Below, piece by piece: positions 13,796 to 21,268 of a stretch of DNA of 24,399 bases (position 1 is the stretch's first letter; each line of letters starts with the position of its first letter). A program made the position numbers and the translations under genes. This DNA is from GCA-003244245 sp046262495 (GTDB lineage: Bacteria; Actinomycetota; Actinomycetes; Mycobacteriales; Pseudonocardiaceae): positions 1 to 24,399 of the forward strand of contig JBHEMR010000110.1 in NCBI GenBank assembly GCA_046262495.1, in the 5' to 3' direction. Below the pieces are notes generated by a model, which ran no database searches, was not told the origin of the DNA, and saw only the letters and a program-made list of their open reading frames with translations.

Positions 13796-14371
13796 TCAGA
13801 TGTCGATGCCGACCAGGCCCATCACCTCGGTGCGCCAGTCCTGGTAGGCGGTGGCCGCGCCAGACCGTTCCTGAGGGTTGCGCTGTGTCTGCGCATCCTC
13901 GTCGCCACCCAGCGCGTAGTGCACGATCTCTTGATCGCTGCGGCGGCTGCTGACCACCTTCACCGCTACATGTTTGCTGGCCAGCTCTGCCCGGGTGGCG
14001 TGCGCCAGCAAATGGAGCAGTGCCAGCCGGGACTGCTGGTCGTCGGGCAAGGACAACTCATCCGGGGTATTGCCGGACACCAGCACCACGGTCGCGCCGG
14101 GCGCCAGCACCGGAAGCACTCGGTCGACCGCGCTGAAACGGGCCAGCAGGCCGGCGGACAGAAACGAGCCAACGCGCGCAACGGCGGTGTCCCCATCGGG
14201 GTGGATGGTGACCGGCAGCTGGATGTAAAAATCGAGGCCATCGTTGGTTGGCTCACCCGGGAGCGCCGCTGGATCGGTGATGATCACAGGATCGGCGCCC
14301 GCGTCCTTGAGAAGTTGAGCAAGCCGTTGCGCCCGGTCGGCAGACCCGCTCAGCAACCCGATAGACGACAT
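13796..14371 (-). CDS. Conserved-looking hypothetical protein, Rossmann-like
   Basis: I do not recognise this 191-residue protein. It begins MSSIGLLSGSADRAQRLAQL, which looks like a beta-strand, glycine-containing loop and helix of a Rossmann-type fold. A later Ala-Thr-Val-Val-Leu-Val-Ser-Gly-Asn-Thr strand-turn (about 110-119) fits a degenerate short-chain-dehydrogenase layout, but no Tyr-x3-Lys active site is seen. The C-terminal third is charged and Gln-rich. The ATG at 14371 is well supported by AGGAGGG four bases upstream; the open frame continues to 14428 without support. It lies between the DNA-repair-like gene and the phasin gene, all on the minus strand, with about 76 and 197 base gaps. 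Confidence 0.7.
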   Translation of the reverse strand: MSSIGLLSGSADRAQRLAQLLKDAGADPVIITDPAALPGEPTNDGLDFYIQLPVTIHPDGDTAVARVGSFLSAGLLARFSAVDRVLPVLAPGATVVLVSGNTPDELSLPDDQQSRLALLHLLAHATRAELASKHVAVKVVSSRRSDQEIVHYALGGDEDAQTQRNPQERSGAATAYQDWRTEVMGLVGIDI

Positions 14372-14384
14372 CGACCCTCCTGCA

Positions 14385-14398
14385 GGTGCGTTCGCACC
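14385..14398. promoter_or_regulatory. Perfect inverted repeat in the leader of the hypothetical gene
   Basis: GGTGCG-TT-CGCACC forms a perfect 6-bp inverted repeat with a two-base centre, just upstream of the ribosome binding site of the 191-residue protein. A TTGACA (minus strand) sits at 14431-14436, but no convincing -10 follows it. It may be an operator or a leader hairpin. Confidence 0.4.
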
Positions 14399-14568
14399 GA
14401 TCGGTGGACCACGCGGTCGGCTGATCACCGTGTCAAGTCATCGTAGGAGCCGGTGGCGCCGCCTGGCGAGGGCACCGGAGCTATCGGAGGGCGAGTCCCC
14501 CGAATGGCTGCCGCTTCATACGCGCCTACCCTGGAGTGCCCTTGTCGGGCCCCCAGCGGCGCGCCGTC

Positions 14569-14898
14569 CTAGAACCGCTGGCCGTTGGCACCGTCCTGCA
14601 TGTCCTTGGCGGCGTCCTTCATCTCCACGGCGGCATCTTTCGCAGCAGACGCAGCTTTGGTGGCGACCGACATGGTAGCGGTCAGCAGGCTTTTGGTGAA
14701 TTCGCGCTGGGTCACGAGGACCTGCTCGGCGAAGTCGAAGATGCTGTCCACCGCCTCAACGGCTCCGTGCAACCTGGTGTCCGAAACGGGTACGAATCTC
14801 TGAAAACTGTCCGTCCAGATCTGCAGCGCGCTGGTGATGACTTCTTGGCCGCGACGGGCAGCTTCGGTCATGGTCTCCTGCGACGTGGTCATCGTCAT
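14569..14898 (-). CDS. Phasin-like polyhydroxyalkanoate granule protein
   Basis: A 109-residue, all-helical protein without cysteine or membrane segment. The middle (about residues 20-75) is amphipathic with Trp28, Phe32 and Phe35. The C-terminal third is an Ala/Lys/Asp-rich repeat (AAKDAA, EMKDAA, AAKDM) expected to form a coiled coil. This composition and its position in one strand with an XRE regulator and phaC fit a phasin, which coats PHA granules; similarity to a named phasin family was not checked. The ATG at 14898 and the one six bases later are both possible starts. A good promoter lies directly upstream, so the gene can be expressed separately from phaC, as expected for a granule protein needed in large amounts. 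Confidence 0.7.
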   Translation of the reverse strand: MTMTTSQETMTEAARRGQEVITSALQIWTDSFQRFVPVSDTRLHGAVEAVDSIFDFAEQVLVTQREFTKSLLTATMSVATKAASAAKDAAVEMKDAAKDMQDGANGQRF

Positions 14899-14910
14899 CC
14901 CTTCCCTGAA

Positions 14911-14953
14911 ACTTATGCGGATACGATCACCAAAGTACGCATGTTTGATAAGT
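14911..14953. promoter_or_regulatory. Interrupted inverted repeat over the phasin promoter
   Basis: ACTTAT (14911-14916) is matched by ATAAGT (14948-14953), and TGCG (14916-14919) by CGCA (14938-14941). The arms flank the -10 element, so the neighbouring XRE regulator could bind here and block the promoter. This is inferred from position. Confidence 0.4.
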
Positions 14954-14960
14954 ATGTCAA
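14932..14960 (-). promoter_or_regulatory. SigA-type promoter of the phasin gene
   Basis: On the minus strand, a perfect -35 TTGACA (14960-14955) is followed after 17 bases by TACTTT (14937-14932) as a -10. The region is markedly AT-richer than its surroundings. Transcription would begin about 25-30 bases before the ATG at 14898. Confidence 0.65.
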
Positions 14961-14980
14961 GCGGCGTCCTCTCGGCTAGC

Positions 14981-15391
14981 TCATACGCCGCTACGACTAC
15001 TCCTACCCTCGATGAAGCTGCGGTACACCCCGAGCAGAGCCTCGCGCTGGGCCTCGGTCAGTCGTGGGTCGCAGCGGATGCTGGCCTCGGTACTGGCCTG
15101 CTGACCAGCGGGAACGTCGTCAGCCACAGCTTTGGTCCAGCCAGCCTTTGCCAGCAGCTGATCGGTGGTCAACCCGAGCGCATCCGCGATGGCCCGCAAC
15201 ACAGTCAGCGATGGCTGGTGTAGACCGCGCTCGACCTGGCTGAGGTAGGCGTTGGAGATCCGGGTCAGAGCTGCCATTTCGCGCAGCGACAGGTCGGCCA
15301 GCTGCCGCTGCGCCCGAATAAACGCACCCAATGCCCCTAGCTGGGCCTGCCAAGGGTCGGACGCCGTGCCGTCGTCACTCACGCTCGCCAT
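14981..15391 (-). CDS. XRE-family transcriptional regulator, probably of the PHA cluster
   Basis: A 136-residue protein with a Cro/C1-type helix-turn-helix at about residues 34-80: Leu-Ser-Leu-Arg-Glu-Met-Ala, Ile-Ser-Asn-Ala-Tyr-Leu-Ser-Gln-Val-Glu-Arg-Gly and Pro-Ser-Leu-x-Val-Leu-x-x-Ile-Ala. The C-terminal 55 residues carry no recognised ligand domain but end in a helical Leu-Thr-Glu-Ala-Gln-Arg-Glu-Ala-Leu-Leu segment. It lies 43 bases after phaC and upstream of the phasin gene, all on one strand, which suggests it senses PHA granules or a metabolite and represses the phasin promoter. Start ATG at 15391; a GTG nine bases later is an alternative. Confidence 0.83.
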   Translation of the reverse strand: MASVSDDGTASDPWQAQLGALGAFIRAQRQLADLSLREMAALTRISNAYLSQVERGLHQPSLTVLRAIADALGLTTDQLLAKAGWTKAVADDVPAGQQASTEASIRCDPRLTEAQREALLGVYRSFIEGRSSRSGV

Positions 15392-15434
15392 GACTCACAT
15401 CATCCCCTTACGCGCAGCCGCGCGCCGCAGGCGC

Positions 15435-17213
15435 TCACTTCTCGCGCACGTAACTGCCCGGGGCGGCTTCCAGCGGTGGGTGCATGGTGCTGCCCATCGA
15501 AGGTGGGGCCTGCTGCGGTCCGGCCTGCCCGGCAATCCACGGCGTCCAGTCCTCCCACCACGACTTGGCGACCTCTGTGGCCTGCTGGCGCCAGGACTCC
15601 GGGTCCGCAGGTAGTGTTTCCGCCGAACCGACCCAGTGTTTGGACTTGGGGTTCGGTGGGTTTACCACGCCAGCGATATGCCCGGAGTTGGACAGCATGA
15701 ACCGCACAGTGCCGCCGATGAGACGGGCGCCCGAATAGACCGTTTTCCATAGCGCGATGTGATCCCGCTCGGCGGACACGAAATAAGTGTCCTGGCTGAT
15801 TCGGGTGAGATCCAGCTTCTCCCCCGCCAACTCGAGTTCACCTTTCGCCAGCCGGTTCTCTACGTATAAGGACCGTAGATACTCGATGTGCATGGCGGCG
15901 GGCATCCGTGTGGAGTCGGAATTCCAGCTCAGGATATCGAATGGCGCTGGATCCTTTCCCAGCAGCCAATCATTGACCACGTAGTTCCACACCAGATCCC
16001 GGCCCCGCAGCAGGTTGAACGTGGTGGCCATGCTGTCCGCGGGCAGGTAGCCCTTGCGGTCCATGACCCCCTCCAGCCGCTGCACCGCGGCTTCGTCGGT
16101 GAATACGCCAAGCGGGCCAGGCACGCTGTAATCCAGCAGGGTGTTCAGCACGGTCAGCGAGTGGACCCGATCCTCGCCGCGGCCGGCGAGCCAGGCGAGC
16201 AGTCCCGTCGCCATGGTGCCGCCGAGGCACAGCCCGATGAGGTTGGTCTGCTGGGTTCCGGTGATCTCCTCGACGACCTGCAGCGCTGCGAGCAATCCCT
16301 CCTGTAGGTAATCGCTCATCGTCAGGTCAGCCAGCGTCTCATCCGGATTCCGGTAACTGATCATGAAGCAGGTATGTCCATGTTGCACCGCCCACTCCAC
16401 CAGGCTCTTTCCGGGTGCGAGGTCCATGATGTAGTACTTGTTGATCCACGGCGGGCTGAACAGGAGTGGAACCGCGTGCACAGTCGTGGTCTGCGGTTCG
16501 TACTGGATCAGTTCCATCAACCGGTTCCGGAACACCACTGAACCGGGCGTGGCGGCCAGCTCGTGGCCGGGACGGAACTGGCCCGGGGTGACCTGGCGGG
16601 GCATGCCGTTATTGGTAACCATGTCACGGAGCACGTTGCTGGCCCCGCGCAACAGGCTCAGTCCGCCTGTGTCGAACGCCTTTTTCAACGCCGCTGGGTT
16701 GGTCGGCAGCCAGTTGGTCGGCGCGGCGGCGTCGAGCGCTTGGCGCAGCGCGAAGTCGGCCTTGCGTCGGGTGGGCTCGTCCAGCTCGGCCCCGTCCAGC
16801 AGGTCCTGCAGGAAGCCTTCCAGCAGCGCGTGTTGCTGTCGCACCAGGTAGAACAGCGGGTTGGTGGTCCAGGCCGGATCGGCGAACCGGGCGTCCTGAG
16901 CTAGCTCAACAGGCCCTTGCTGGTTCAGCCCCATGCTGCGAAGCGTCGCGGTTACGGCGGCTTGCGCGCTGCGCATGCCGTACTCCATCGCCGACCGAGA
17001 CAGCGCTGGCGGATTGCTCGCGACCGACATCGCGAGCTTGCCCAGGGCCGGTCCGAACCCGGCGGGGTCTAGCTCGGCCATCGAAGAATCCATGCCGAAC
17101 AGCGACCGCAGCGACGAGGCGATGTCAGCGGCGTCCTGGCGTAGCTCACTGAAGGGATCATCGGTCGGCGGGCTAGACGGGTTCGATGGGTTCGATGGGT
17201 TTGACGGGTTCAC
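15435..17213 (-). CDS. phaC: Class I poly(3-hydroxyalkanoate) synthase
   Basis: PhaC polymerises (R)-3-hydroxyacyl-CoA into polyester at the surface of storage granules. The 592-residue length and the single-subunit architecture fit class I. The alpha/beta-hydrolase core shows the lipase-like box Gly-Leu-Cys329-Leu-Gly-Gly, Asp484 in the Ser-Ala-Glu-Arg-Asp-His segment and His512 in Ser-Gly-His-Ile-Ala-Gly-Val-Val-Asn-Pro-Pro, which form the catalytic triad. An N-terminal Asn-Pro-Ser repeat precedes the family domain. GTG at 17213 is chosen because GGAGGT lies eight bases upstream and the remaining open frame to 17402 is antisense to dtd. No phaA, phaB or depolymerase gene is in the window, so monomers must come from elsewhere. 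Confidence 0.95.
   Translation of the reverse strand: MNPSNPSNPSNPSSPPTDDPFSELRQDAADIASSLRSLFGMDSSMAELDPAGFGPALGKLAMSVASNPPALSRSAMEYGMRSAQAAVTATLRSMGLNQQGPVELAQDARFADPAWTTNPLFYLVRQQHALLEGFLQDLLDGAELDEPTRRKADFALRQALDAAAPTNWLPTNPAALKKAFDTGGLSLLRGASNVLRDMVTNNGMPRQVTPGQFRPGHELAATPGSVVFRNRLMELIQYEPQTTTVHAVPLLFSPPWINKYYIMDLAPGKSLVEWAVQHGHTCFMISYRNPDETLADLTMSDYLQEGLLAALQVVEEITGTQQTNLIGLCLGGTMATGLLAWLAGRGEDRVHSLTVLNTLLDYSVPGPLGVFTDEAAVQRLEGVMDRKGYLPADSMATTFNLLRGRDLVWNYVVNDWLLGKDPAPFDILSWNSDSTRMPAAMHIEYLRSLYVENRLAKGELELAGEKLDLTRISQDTYFVSAERDHIALWKTVYSGARLIGGTVRFMLSNSGHIAGVVNPPNPKSKHWVGSAETLPADPESWRQQATEVAKSWWEDWTPWIAGQAGPQQAPPSMGSTMHPPLEAAPGSYVREK
17175..17210 (-). repeat. Four tandem 9-bp units coding Asn-Pro-Ser in phaC
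   Basis: Four consecutive 9-base units, differing by single bases, encode (Asn-Pro-Ser)4 directly after the phaC start codon. Gain or loss of units would keep the frame. Confidence 0.85.
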
Positions 17214-17221
17214 GGACGACC

Positions 17222-17227
17222 ACCTCC
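17222..17227 (-). promoter_or_regulatory. Shine-Dalgarno deciding the phaC start
   Basis: GGAGGT on the minus strand lies eight bases before the GTG at 17213 and sets this as the phaC start rather than codons further upstream. Confidence 0.65.
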
Positions 17228-17294
17228 ACCTCGGCGCTGCTTCAGTGCCTGCGAACACCATAGGCGACCAGCTGACCTGGCAGCATTCATCGCC

Positions 17295-17720
17295 ATGCGA
17301 GCGGTGGCGAGCCGAGTACTCGAGGCAGCGGTTCTCGTGGACGGCCAGTTGGTCGGTGAACTCGACGCGCCCGGGTTGCTGGTATTGCTCGCGGTGACCC
17401 ACGACGACGGTCCCGCGCAGGCCGAGACGATGGCGCGGAAACTACACGAGCTGCGGATCCTGCGCGACGAACGCTCCGTCGCCGACACCGGCGCCGGGGT
17501 GCTGCTGATCAGTCAGTTCACCCTCTACGGTGCGACGCGCAAGGGTAGGCGGCCCTCGTTCACCGCGGCCGCCCACCCGGCGCATGCCGAACCGTTGGTC
17601 GAGGAAGTCGTCGCCCGGCTCCGGGCCCGCGGGATCGCCGTGGCCACCGGCCGCTTCGGCGCGACAATGGTCGTGCGCAGCATGGCCGACGGCCCGTTCA
17701 CGGTACTCATCGACGTGTGA
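17295..17720 (+). CDS. dtd: D-aminoacyl-tRNA deacylase
   Basis: DTD hydrolyses D-aminoacyl-tRNAs (and Gly-tRNA-Ala) to keep translation homochiral. The 141-residue length is normal for the family. The two active-site motifs are present: Ser-Gln-Phe-Thr-Leu-Tyr-Gly (residues about 74-80) and a C-terminal Gly-Pro pair in MADGPFTVLID, which supplies the cross-subunit Gly-cisPro. The usual Asn at the start of the second motif is Ala here and the N-terminal QRV reads SRV, so it is a slightly divergent member. ATG at 17295 has only a weak ribosome binding site. It is divergent from phaC with 81 bases between starts. Confidence 0.9.
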   Translation: MRAVASRVLEAAVLVDGQLVGELDAPGLLVLLAVTHDDGPAQAETMARKLHELRILRDERSVADTGAGVLLISQFTLYGATRKGRRPSFTAAAHPAHAEPLVEEVVARLRARGIAVATGRFGATMVVRSMADGPFTVLIDV

Positions 17721-17848
17721 AGCCCTTCAAGAGCTACCAACCGGGGCGATACCTCCCTTAACCGGCGACCAATCCTGAGAAGTGTCTGAGGCTTCGACGG
17801 ATCGGGCACTTCACCGGGTACTCGTTCGTCGAACCGACCGAGGGTCCG

Positions 17849-17874
17849 GGAACGGAATCCGGGCCCCCGACGTT
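17849..17874 (+). promoter_or_regulatory. ECF-type (SigE/SigH-like) promoter upstream of sigB
   Basis: GGAAC (17849-17853), 18 bases, then GTT (17872-17874) matches the -35/-10 pattern recognised by SigE/SigH/SigR-type sigma factors. It lies about 110 bases before the sigB start. In mycobacteria sigB is activated from such a promoter, so the site is likely functional. Confidence 0.65.
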
Positions 17875-17983
17875 GTAATGGTCATCGCCGCGGGTACCCG
17901 ATGGCCAGACTGGTGCAACGTCGCGCGCCGATTCACCGCACGCACCGGAGTCGGCACGAGGATCCGTCGCAGGAAGGAACCTG

Positions 17984-18958
17984 ATGACCGCCGCGCAGAT
18001 TTTCGTCGAAACGGACCCCATGCTCGAGGCTGACCTTGATGCCCAGAGCCCAGCGGCCGACTTGGTGCGGGTTTACCTCAACGGTATCGGGCGCACCGCG
18101 CTGCTCAGCGCCCAGCAGGAGGTTGAGCTTGCCAAGCGCATCGAGGCCGGCGTGTTCGCCCGCCACACCTTGGATACCGCAACGCGGCTGTCGCCCAGTC
18201 GGCGCGCCGATCTCCTCCGGGTGGTGAGCGACGGTCATAAAGCCAAGGACCACTTGCTGGAGGCGAACCTGCGGCTGGTGGTGTCGCTGGCCAAGCGCTA
18301 CACCGGCCGCGGCATGCCGCTACTGGACCTGATTCAGGAGGGCAACCTGGGCCTGATCCGCGCGGTGGAGAAGTTCGACTACACCAAGGGATTCAAGTTC
18401 TCCACCTACGCCACCTGGTGGATCCGGCAGGCCATCACTCGTGGCATGGCCGACCAGGGACGCACCATCCGGCTTCCAGTCCATCTGGTGGAACAGGTGA
18501 ACAAGCTGGCCCGGATCAAGCGCGACCTGCACCAGCAGCGCGGGCGCGAGGCGACGCACCAGGAACTCGCCGAGGAATCCGGTATCCCGGTGGAGAAAGT
18601 GGCCGACCTGCTGGACTACTCCCGGGATCCGGTAAGCCTGGACATGCCGGTCGGCGCCGAGGAAGAAGCACCGCTGGGTGACTTCATCGAGGATGCCGAG
18701 GCCACCGACGCCGAATCCGCGGTGATCTCCGGATTGCTGCAGGATGACCTACGCCGGGTGTTGGCCACTCTCGAAGAGCGCGAGCAGAAAGTGATCCGGC
18801 TGCGCTACGGCCTCGACGACGGCCAGCCGCACACGCTGGACCAGATCGGCAAGCGTTTCGGACTTTCGCGCGAACGAGTGCGTCAGATTGAGCGCGAGGT
18901 GATGGCCAAGCTGCGCCATGGCGACCGCGCGGAGCGGTTGCGGGCGTATGCCAGCTAA
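17984..18958 (+). CDS. sigB: Group 2 (primary-like) RNA polymerase sigma factor SigB
   Basis: A 324-residue sigma-70 protein. Region 1.2 (Leu-Val-Arg-Val-Tyr-Leu-Asn-Gly-Ile-Gly) begins near residue 27. Region 2 holds the core-binding Asp-Leu-Ile-Gln-Glu-Gly-Asn-Leu-Gly-Leu stretch and the -10 recognition Thr-Tyr-Ala-Thr-Trp-Trp-Ile-Arg-Gln-Ala. Region 4.2 has the -35 recognition helix Leu-Ser-Arg-Glu-Arg-Val-Arg-Gln-Ile-Glu. The long region 1.1 of SigA is absent, so this is the non-essential SigB-type factor for general stress and stationary phase. The ATG follows AGGAAGG at good spacing. Its promoter indicates induction by surface or oxidative stress sigma factors. In mycobacteria ideR follows sigB directly; here acuC and sseA lie between them. 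Confidence 0.93.
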   Translation: MTAAQIFVETDPMLEADLDAQSPAADLVRVYLNGIGRTALLSAQQEVELAKRIEAGVFARHTLDTATRLSPSRRADLLRVVSDGHKAKDHLLEANLRLVVSLAKRYTGRGMPLLDLIQEGNLGLIRAVEKFDYTKGFKFSTYATWWIRQAITRGMADQGRTIRLPVHLVEQVNKLARIKRDLHQQRGREATHQELAEESGIPVEKVADLLDYSRDPVSLDMPVGAEEEAPLGDFIEDAEATDAESAVISGLLQDDLRRVLATLEEREQKVIRLRYGLDDGQPHTLDQIGKRFGLSRERVRQIEREVMAKLRHGDRAERLRAYAS

Positions 18959-19082
18959 CCGCAAGCGCGTCCGGAGTCACCGCTCGAATGGCGGCATTGA
19001 CGCCGCCGCGCTTGACCAGGCACTGTCAGCTCAAGATGTGACGTAGACCACGCGACGGCAGCTTAAGGCTGTCGCGCGCCGC

Positions 19083-19113
19083 GGAAGGTCGGACCCGTCG
19101 GGTCCGGCCTTCC
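19083..19113. terminator. Strong bidirectional terminator between sigB and acuC
   Basis: A 14-bp stem with one G-U-type mismatch and a three-base loop: GGAAGGTCGGACCC (19083-19096) against GGGTCCGGCCTTCC (19100-19113). It sits between the convergent stops of sigB and acuC. There is no T-tract. Confidence 0.85.
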
Positions 19114-19124
19114 GACTCACCTGG

Positions 19125-20297
19125 TCAAACGTCGGGATCATCGGGGTCTAAGCCGTGCAGCGGATAGACGGCGCGCCGGGTCTCCTGGATTGCCCGGTCC
19201 ACCTCGATCTCGCCAGTACCGTCCCATGGCGTCCAACGGGGCGTGGCGCCGTCGGTCATCGAGATCGGCAGCTGTGTACCGCGCGCGACGGTGGCGGCAT
19301 ACGCCATCCAGTCGGCCGGCACCGCTGCGTTCGGGTCCACCTCTCGATTAAGGACAAGCCCCAGCAGATGTGTCCACGACCGCGGGACCACCCGGAACAA
19401 GGAATATCCGCCGCCACCGAGCGCGAGCCAGCGGCCACCGGCCGTGGCGTCGGCCAGGCTGGCCAGCGCACGATGCGCGGCACGCTGACCGTCCACCGAC
19501 AGCTCAAGGCTGGCGAGCGGGTCTTCGGCGTGCGTGTCCGCGCCGTGTTGGGTGACCAACACCTCGGGCTGGAACGCGCGCAGCAACGCGGGCACGACCG
19601 CGTGGAAAGCCCGTAGCCAGCTGCCATCGCCCGTGCCTGGCGGAAGCGGCACGTTGACCGTTGAACCTTCGGCCCCGGGCGCGCCGATGTCGGTGGAGTT
19701 GCCGGTGCCCGGAAACAGCGTCGCCGGGTGCTGGTGCAGCGAGATGGTGAGCACCCGAGGATCGTCGGCAAAGGCTTCCTGTACACCGTCGCCGTGATGG
19801 ACGTCGATGTCCACGTAGGCCACCCGGGACACTCCACCATCGAGCAGTCGGCGGATCGCCAGCGCACAGTCGTTGTAGATGCAGAAGCCCGAGGCGTGGT
19901 CATGCATCGCGTGGTGCAGTCCGCCGGCGATGTTCACTGCCCGTGCCGTCCGCCCGGTGAGAATCTCCTCGGCGGCCATCAGCGAGCCACCGGCAACCAG
20001 TGCCGACGCCTCGTGCATGCGGTGGAAGACGGGGTTGTCCGGAGTGCCCAAACCGTGCCCGACATATCCCCGCGACGCGTGCTTGACGGCGGCAACGTAG
20101 TCGTCGGAGTGCACCGTGTGCAGCTCATCGTCAGTGGCCGGTACCGGCACCAGCGGCTGTACCTCGTCCAGCACACCCAGCGAACGCGCCAACCGGACGG
20201 TGAGATCCAGCCGGACGGGATTCAGTGGATGCCAGCCGCCGAGGTCATAACCGAGAAGGGCCTCGTCCCAGACGACGACCGCGTGGGAAGCGCTCAT
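19125..20297 (-). CDS. acuC: AcuC-type class I histone-deacetylase-like hydrolase
   Basis: A 390-residue arginase/deacetylase-fold enzyme. It has the His128-His129 dyad in Gly-Gly-Leu-His-His, metal ligands in Asp163-Ile-Asp165-Val-His167-His-Gly-Asp, Asp259 in Gln-His-Gly-Ala-Asp-Thr-His-Ala-Glu-Asp-Pro, and a Gly-rich Gly-Gly-Gly-Gly-Tyr loop with the transition-state tyrosine. AcuC deacetylates acetyl-lysines on metabolic enzymes, classically acetyl-CoA synthetase, restoring activity. All catalytic residues are in place. It lies 38 bases after sseA on the same strand and probably shares its transcript. The ATG at 20297 has a weak Shine-Dalgarno. Its target here is unknown. Confidence 0.9.
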   Translation of the reverse strand: MSASHAVVVWDEALLGYDLGGWHPLNPVRLDLTVRLARSLGVLDEVQPLVPVPATDDELHTVHSDDYVAAVKHASRGYVGHGLGTPDNPVFHRMHEASALVAGGSLMAAEEILTGRTARAVNIAGGLHHAMHDHASGFCIYNDCALAIRRLLDGGVSRVAYVDIDVHHGDGVQEAFADDPRVLTISLHQHPATLFPGTGNSTDIGAPGAEGSTVNVPLPPGTGDGSWLRAFHAVVPALLRAFQPEVLVTQHGADTHAEDPLASLELSVDGQRAAHRALASLADATAGGRWLALGGGGYSLFRVVPRSWTHLLGLVLNREVDPNAAVPADWMAYAATVARGTQLPISMTDGATPRWTPWDGTGEIEVDRAIQETRRAVYPLHGLDPDDPDV

Positions 20298-20335
20298 GGC
20301 CCAGCACGCTACCGGCCGCGGTGGTGACTAGACCT

Positions 20336-21193
20336 CTACCCGCGACTCGGGCCGGTGGCCACCGGGCGGGTGGTGTCGGTGCACCACTGCGACCATGATC
20401 CGGCGTACAGCGCAGCCGGGCGCTGCGGCGTGGTGACGCCGGCGCGCTCAAGTCCGAGCACCAGTGCACATGCGTTGATCCCGGAACCGCAATAGGCGCC
20501 GACCTCGGCACCGCCGACGCCCCACCGTTGCGCGCGCTCGCGCAACCGGGCCGGCGCTAGCCAACGGCCCTGCGCATCGGTCAGCTCGCTAAACGGCGCG
20601 TTGGTTGCCCCGGGTATGTGGCCAGCACGCGGGTCCACCGGCTCGGTCTCGCCTCGGTAACGGGGCGCCGCTCGGGCGTCGAGTAGCACACCGTCGCGAG
20701 CCAGCGCCGCGGCTTGCGCCGCGTCGAGCACCGGCATTGCCCCGGGCCGAGCCGTGATCGTGCCCGGTTGCGGCCGGGACACCTCGACGGTCACCGGCAG
20801 CCCCGCGGCCCGCCACGACGTTATCCCCCCGTTGGGGACCGCGACCGAACGGTGTCCCACCCAGCGCACCAGCCACCACAGCCGTGCCGCCACCGAGCTG
20901 TCCCCCGCGTCGTAGGCGACGACCGGGGTCGCTGCGCTGACGCCCGCTGCTCGCAGGGTGGTCTGCAGCGCCGTCGGCTCCGGGAGGGGATGGCGCCCAT
21001 CCGCGCCCGGCGGGCCGGCCAGGTCGCTGTCCACGTCGAGAAAGACCGCGCCGGGCAGATGACCAGCCTGGTAGCCGTCGCGGCCGGGCGGCCCGGTGAG
21101 CGACCACCGGACGTCGACCACGGCAGGCGCGTCGGGGCCAGTGAGCAGTACAGCTAGCTCATGGGGCGTGATCATCTGATGCATGCTGCCCAT
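20336..21193 (-). CDS. Thiosulfate/3-mercaptopyruvate sulfurtransferase (rhodanese)
   Basis: A 285-residue protein with two tandem rhodanese domains. The N-terminal one (about 8-135) is inactive-looking, with Val-Val-Asp-Val-Arg-Trp and an Asp-Ala-Gly-Asp-Ser active-site position. The C-terminal one (about 155-280) has the catalytic loop Tyr-Cys235-Gly-Ser-Gly-Ile-Asn-Ala. Cys235 carries the persulfide in transfer from thiosulfate or 3-mercaptopyruvate to acceptors such as cyanide or thiols. This matches the SseA type of actinobacteria. Three in-frame ATGs (21193, 21184, 21175) are possible and none has a clear Shine-Dalgarno. It is divergent from ideR and upstream of acuC. Whether it supplies sulfur for LarE cannot be said. 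Confidence 0.9.
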   Translation of the reverse strand: MGSMHQMITPHELAVLLTGPDAPAVVDVRWSLTGPPGRDGYQAGHLPGAVFLDVDSDLAGPPGADGRHPLPEPTALQTTLRAAGVSAATPVVAYDAGDSSVAARLWWLVRWVGHRSVAVPNGGITSWRAAGLPVTVEVSRPQPGTITARPGAMPVLDAAQAAALARDGVLLDARAAPRYRGETEPVDPRAGHIPGATNAPFSELTDAQGRWLAPARLRERAQRWGVGGAEVGAYCGSGINACALVLGLERAGVTTPQRPAALYAGSWSQWCTDTTRPVATGPSRG

Positions 21194-21268
21194 TGTGCGT
21201 CAGTGCCAGCGGGTTTCCGCCATATCCCCAGCGTGCCACTACCATAGGTACAACCGAGGGAGACTGGT

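Noticed and set aside
14429..14568. Small plus-strand frame and possible RNA gene between the hypothetical and phasin genes
   Set aside because: Arg-rich translation typical of a GC-rich shadow frame; no tRNA-like arms or strong hairpin found.
17214..17402. N-terminal extension of phaC
   Set aside because: It runs antisense into dtd, has no family similarity, and a good Shine-Dalgarno serves the GTG at 17213.
21194..21268. Possible IdeR box or clear promoter between sseA and ideR
   Set aside because: No match to the palindromic TTAGG-type iron box was seen, and a TACCAT-like -10 has no fitting -35.
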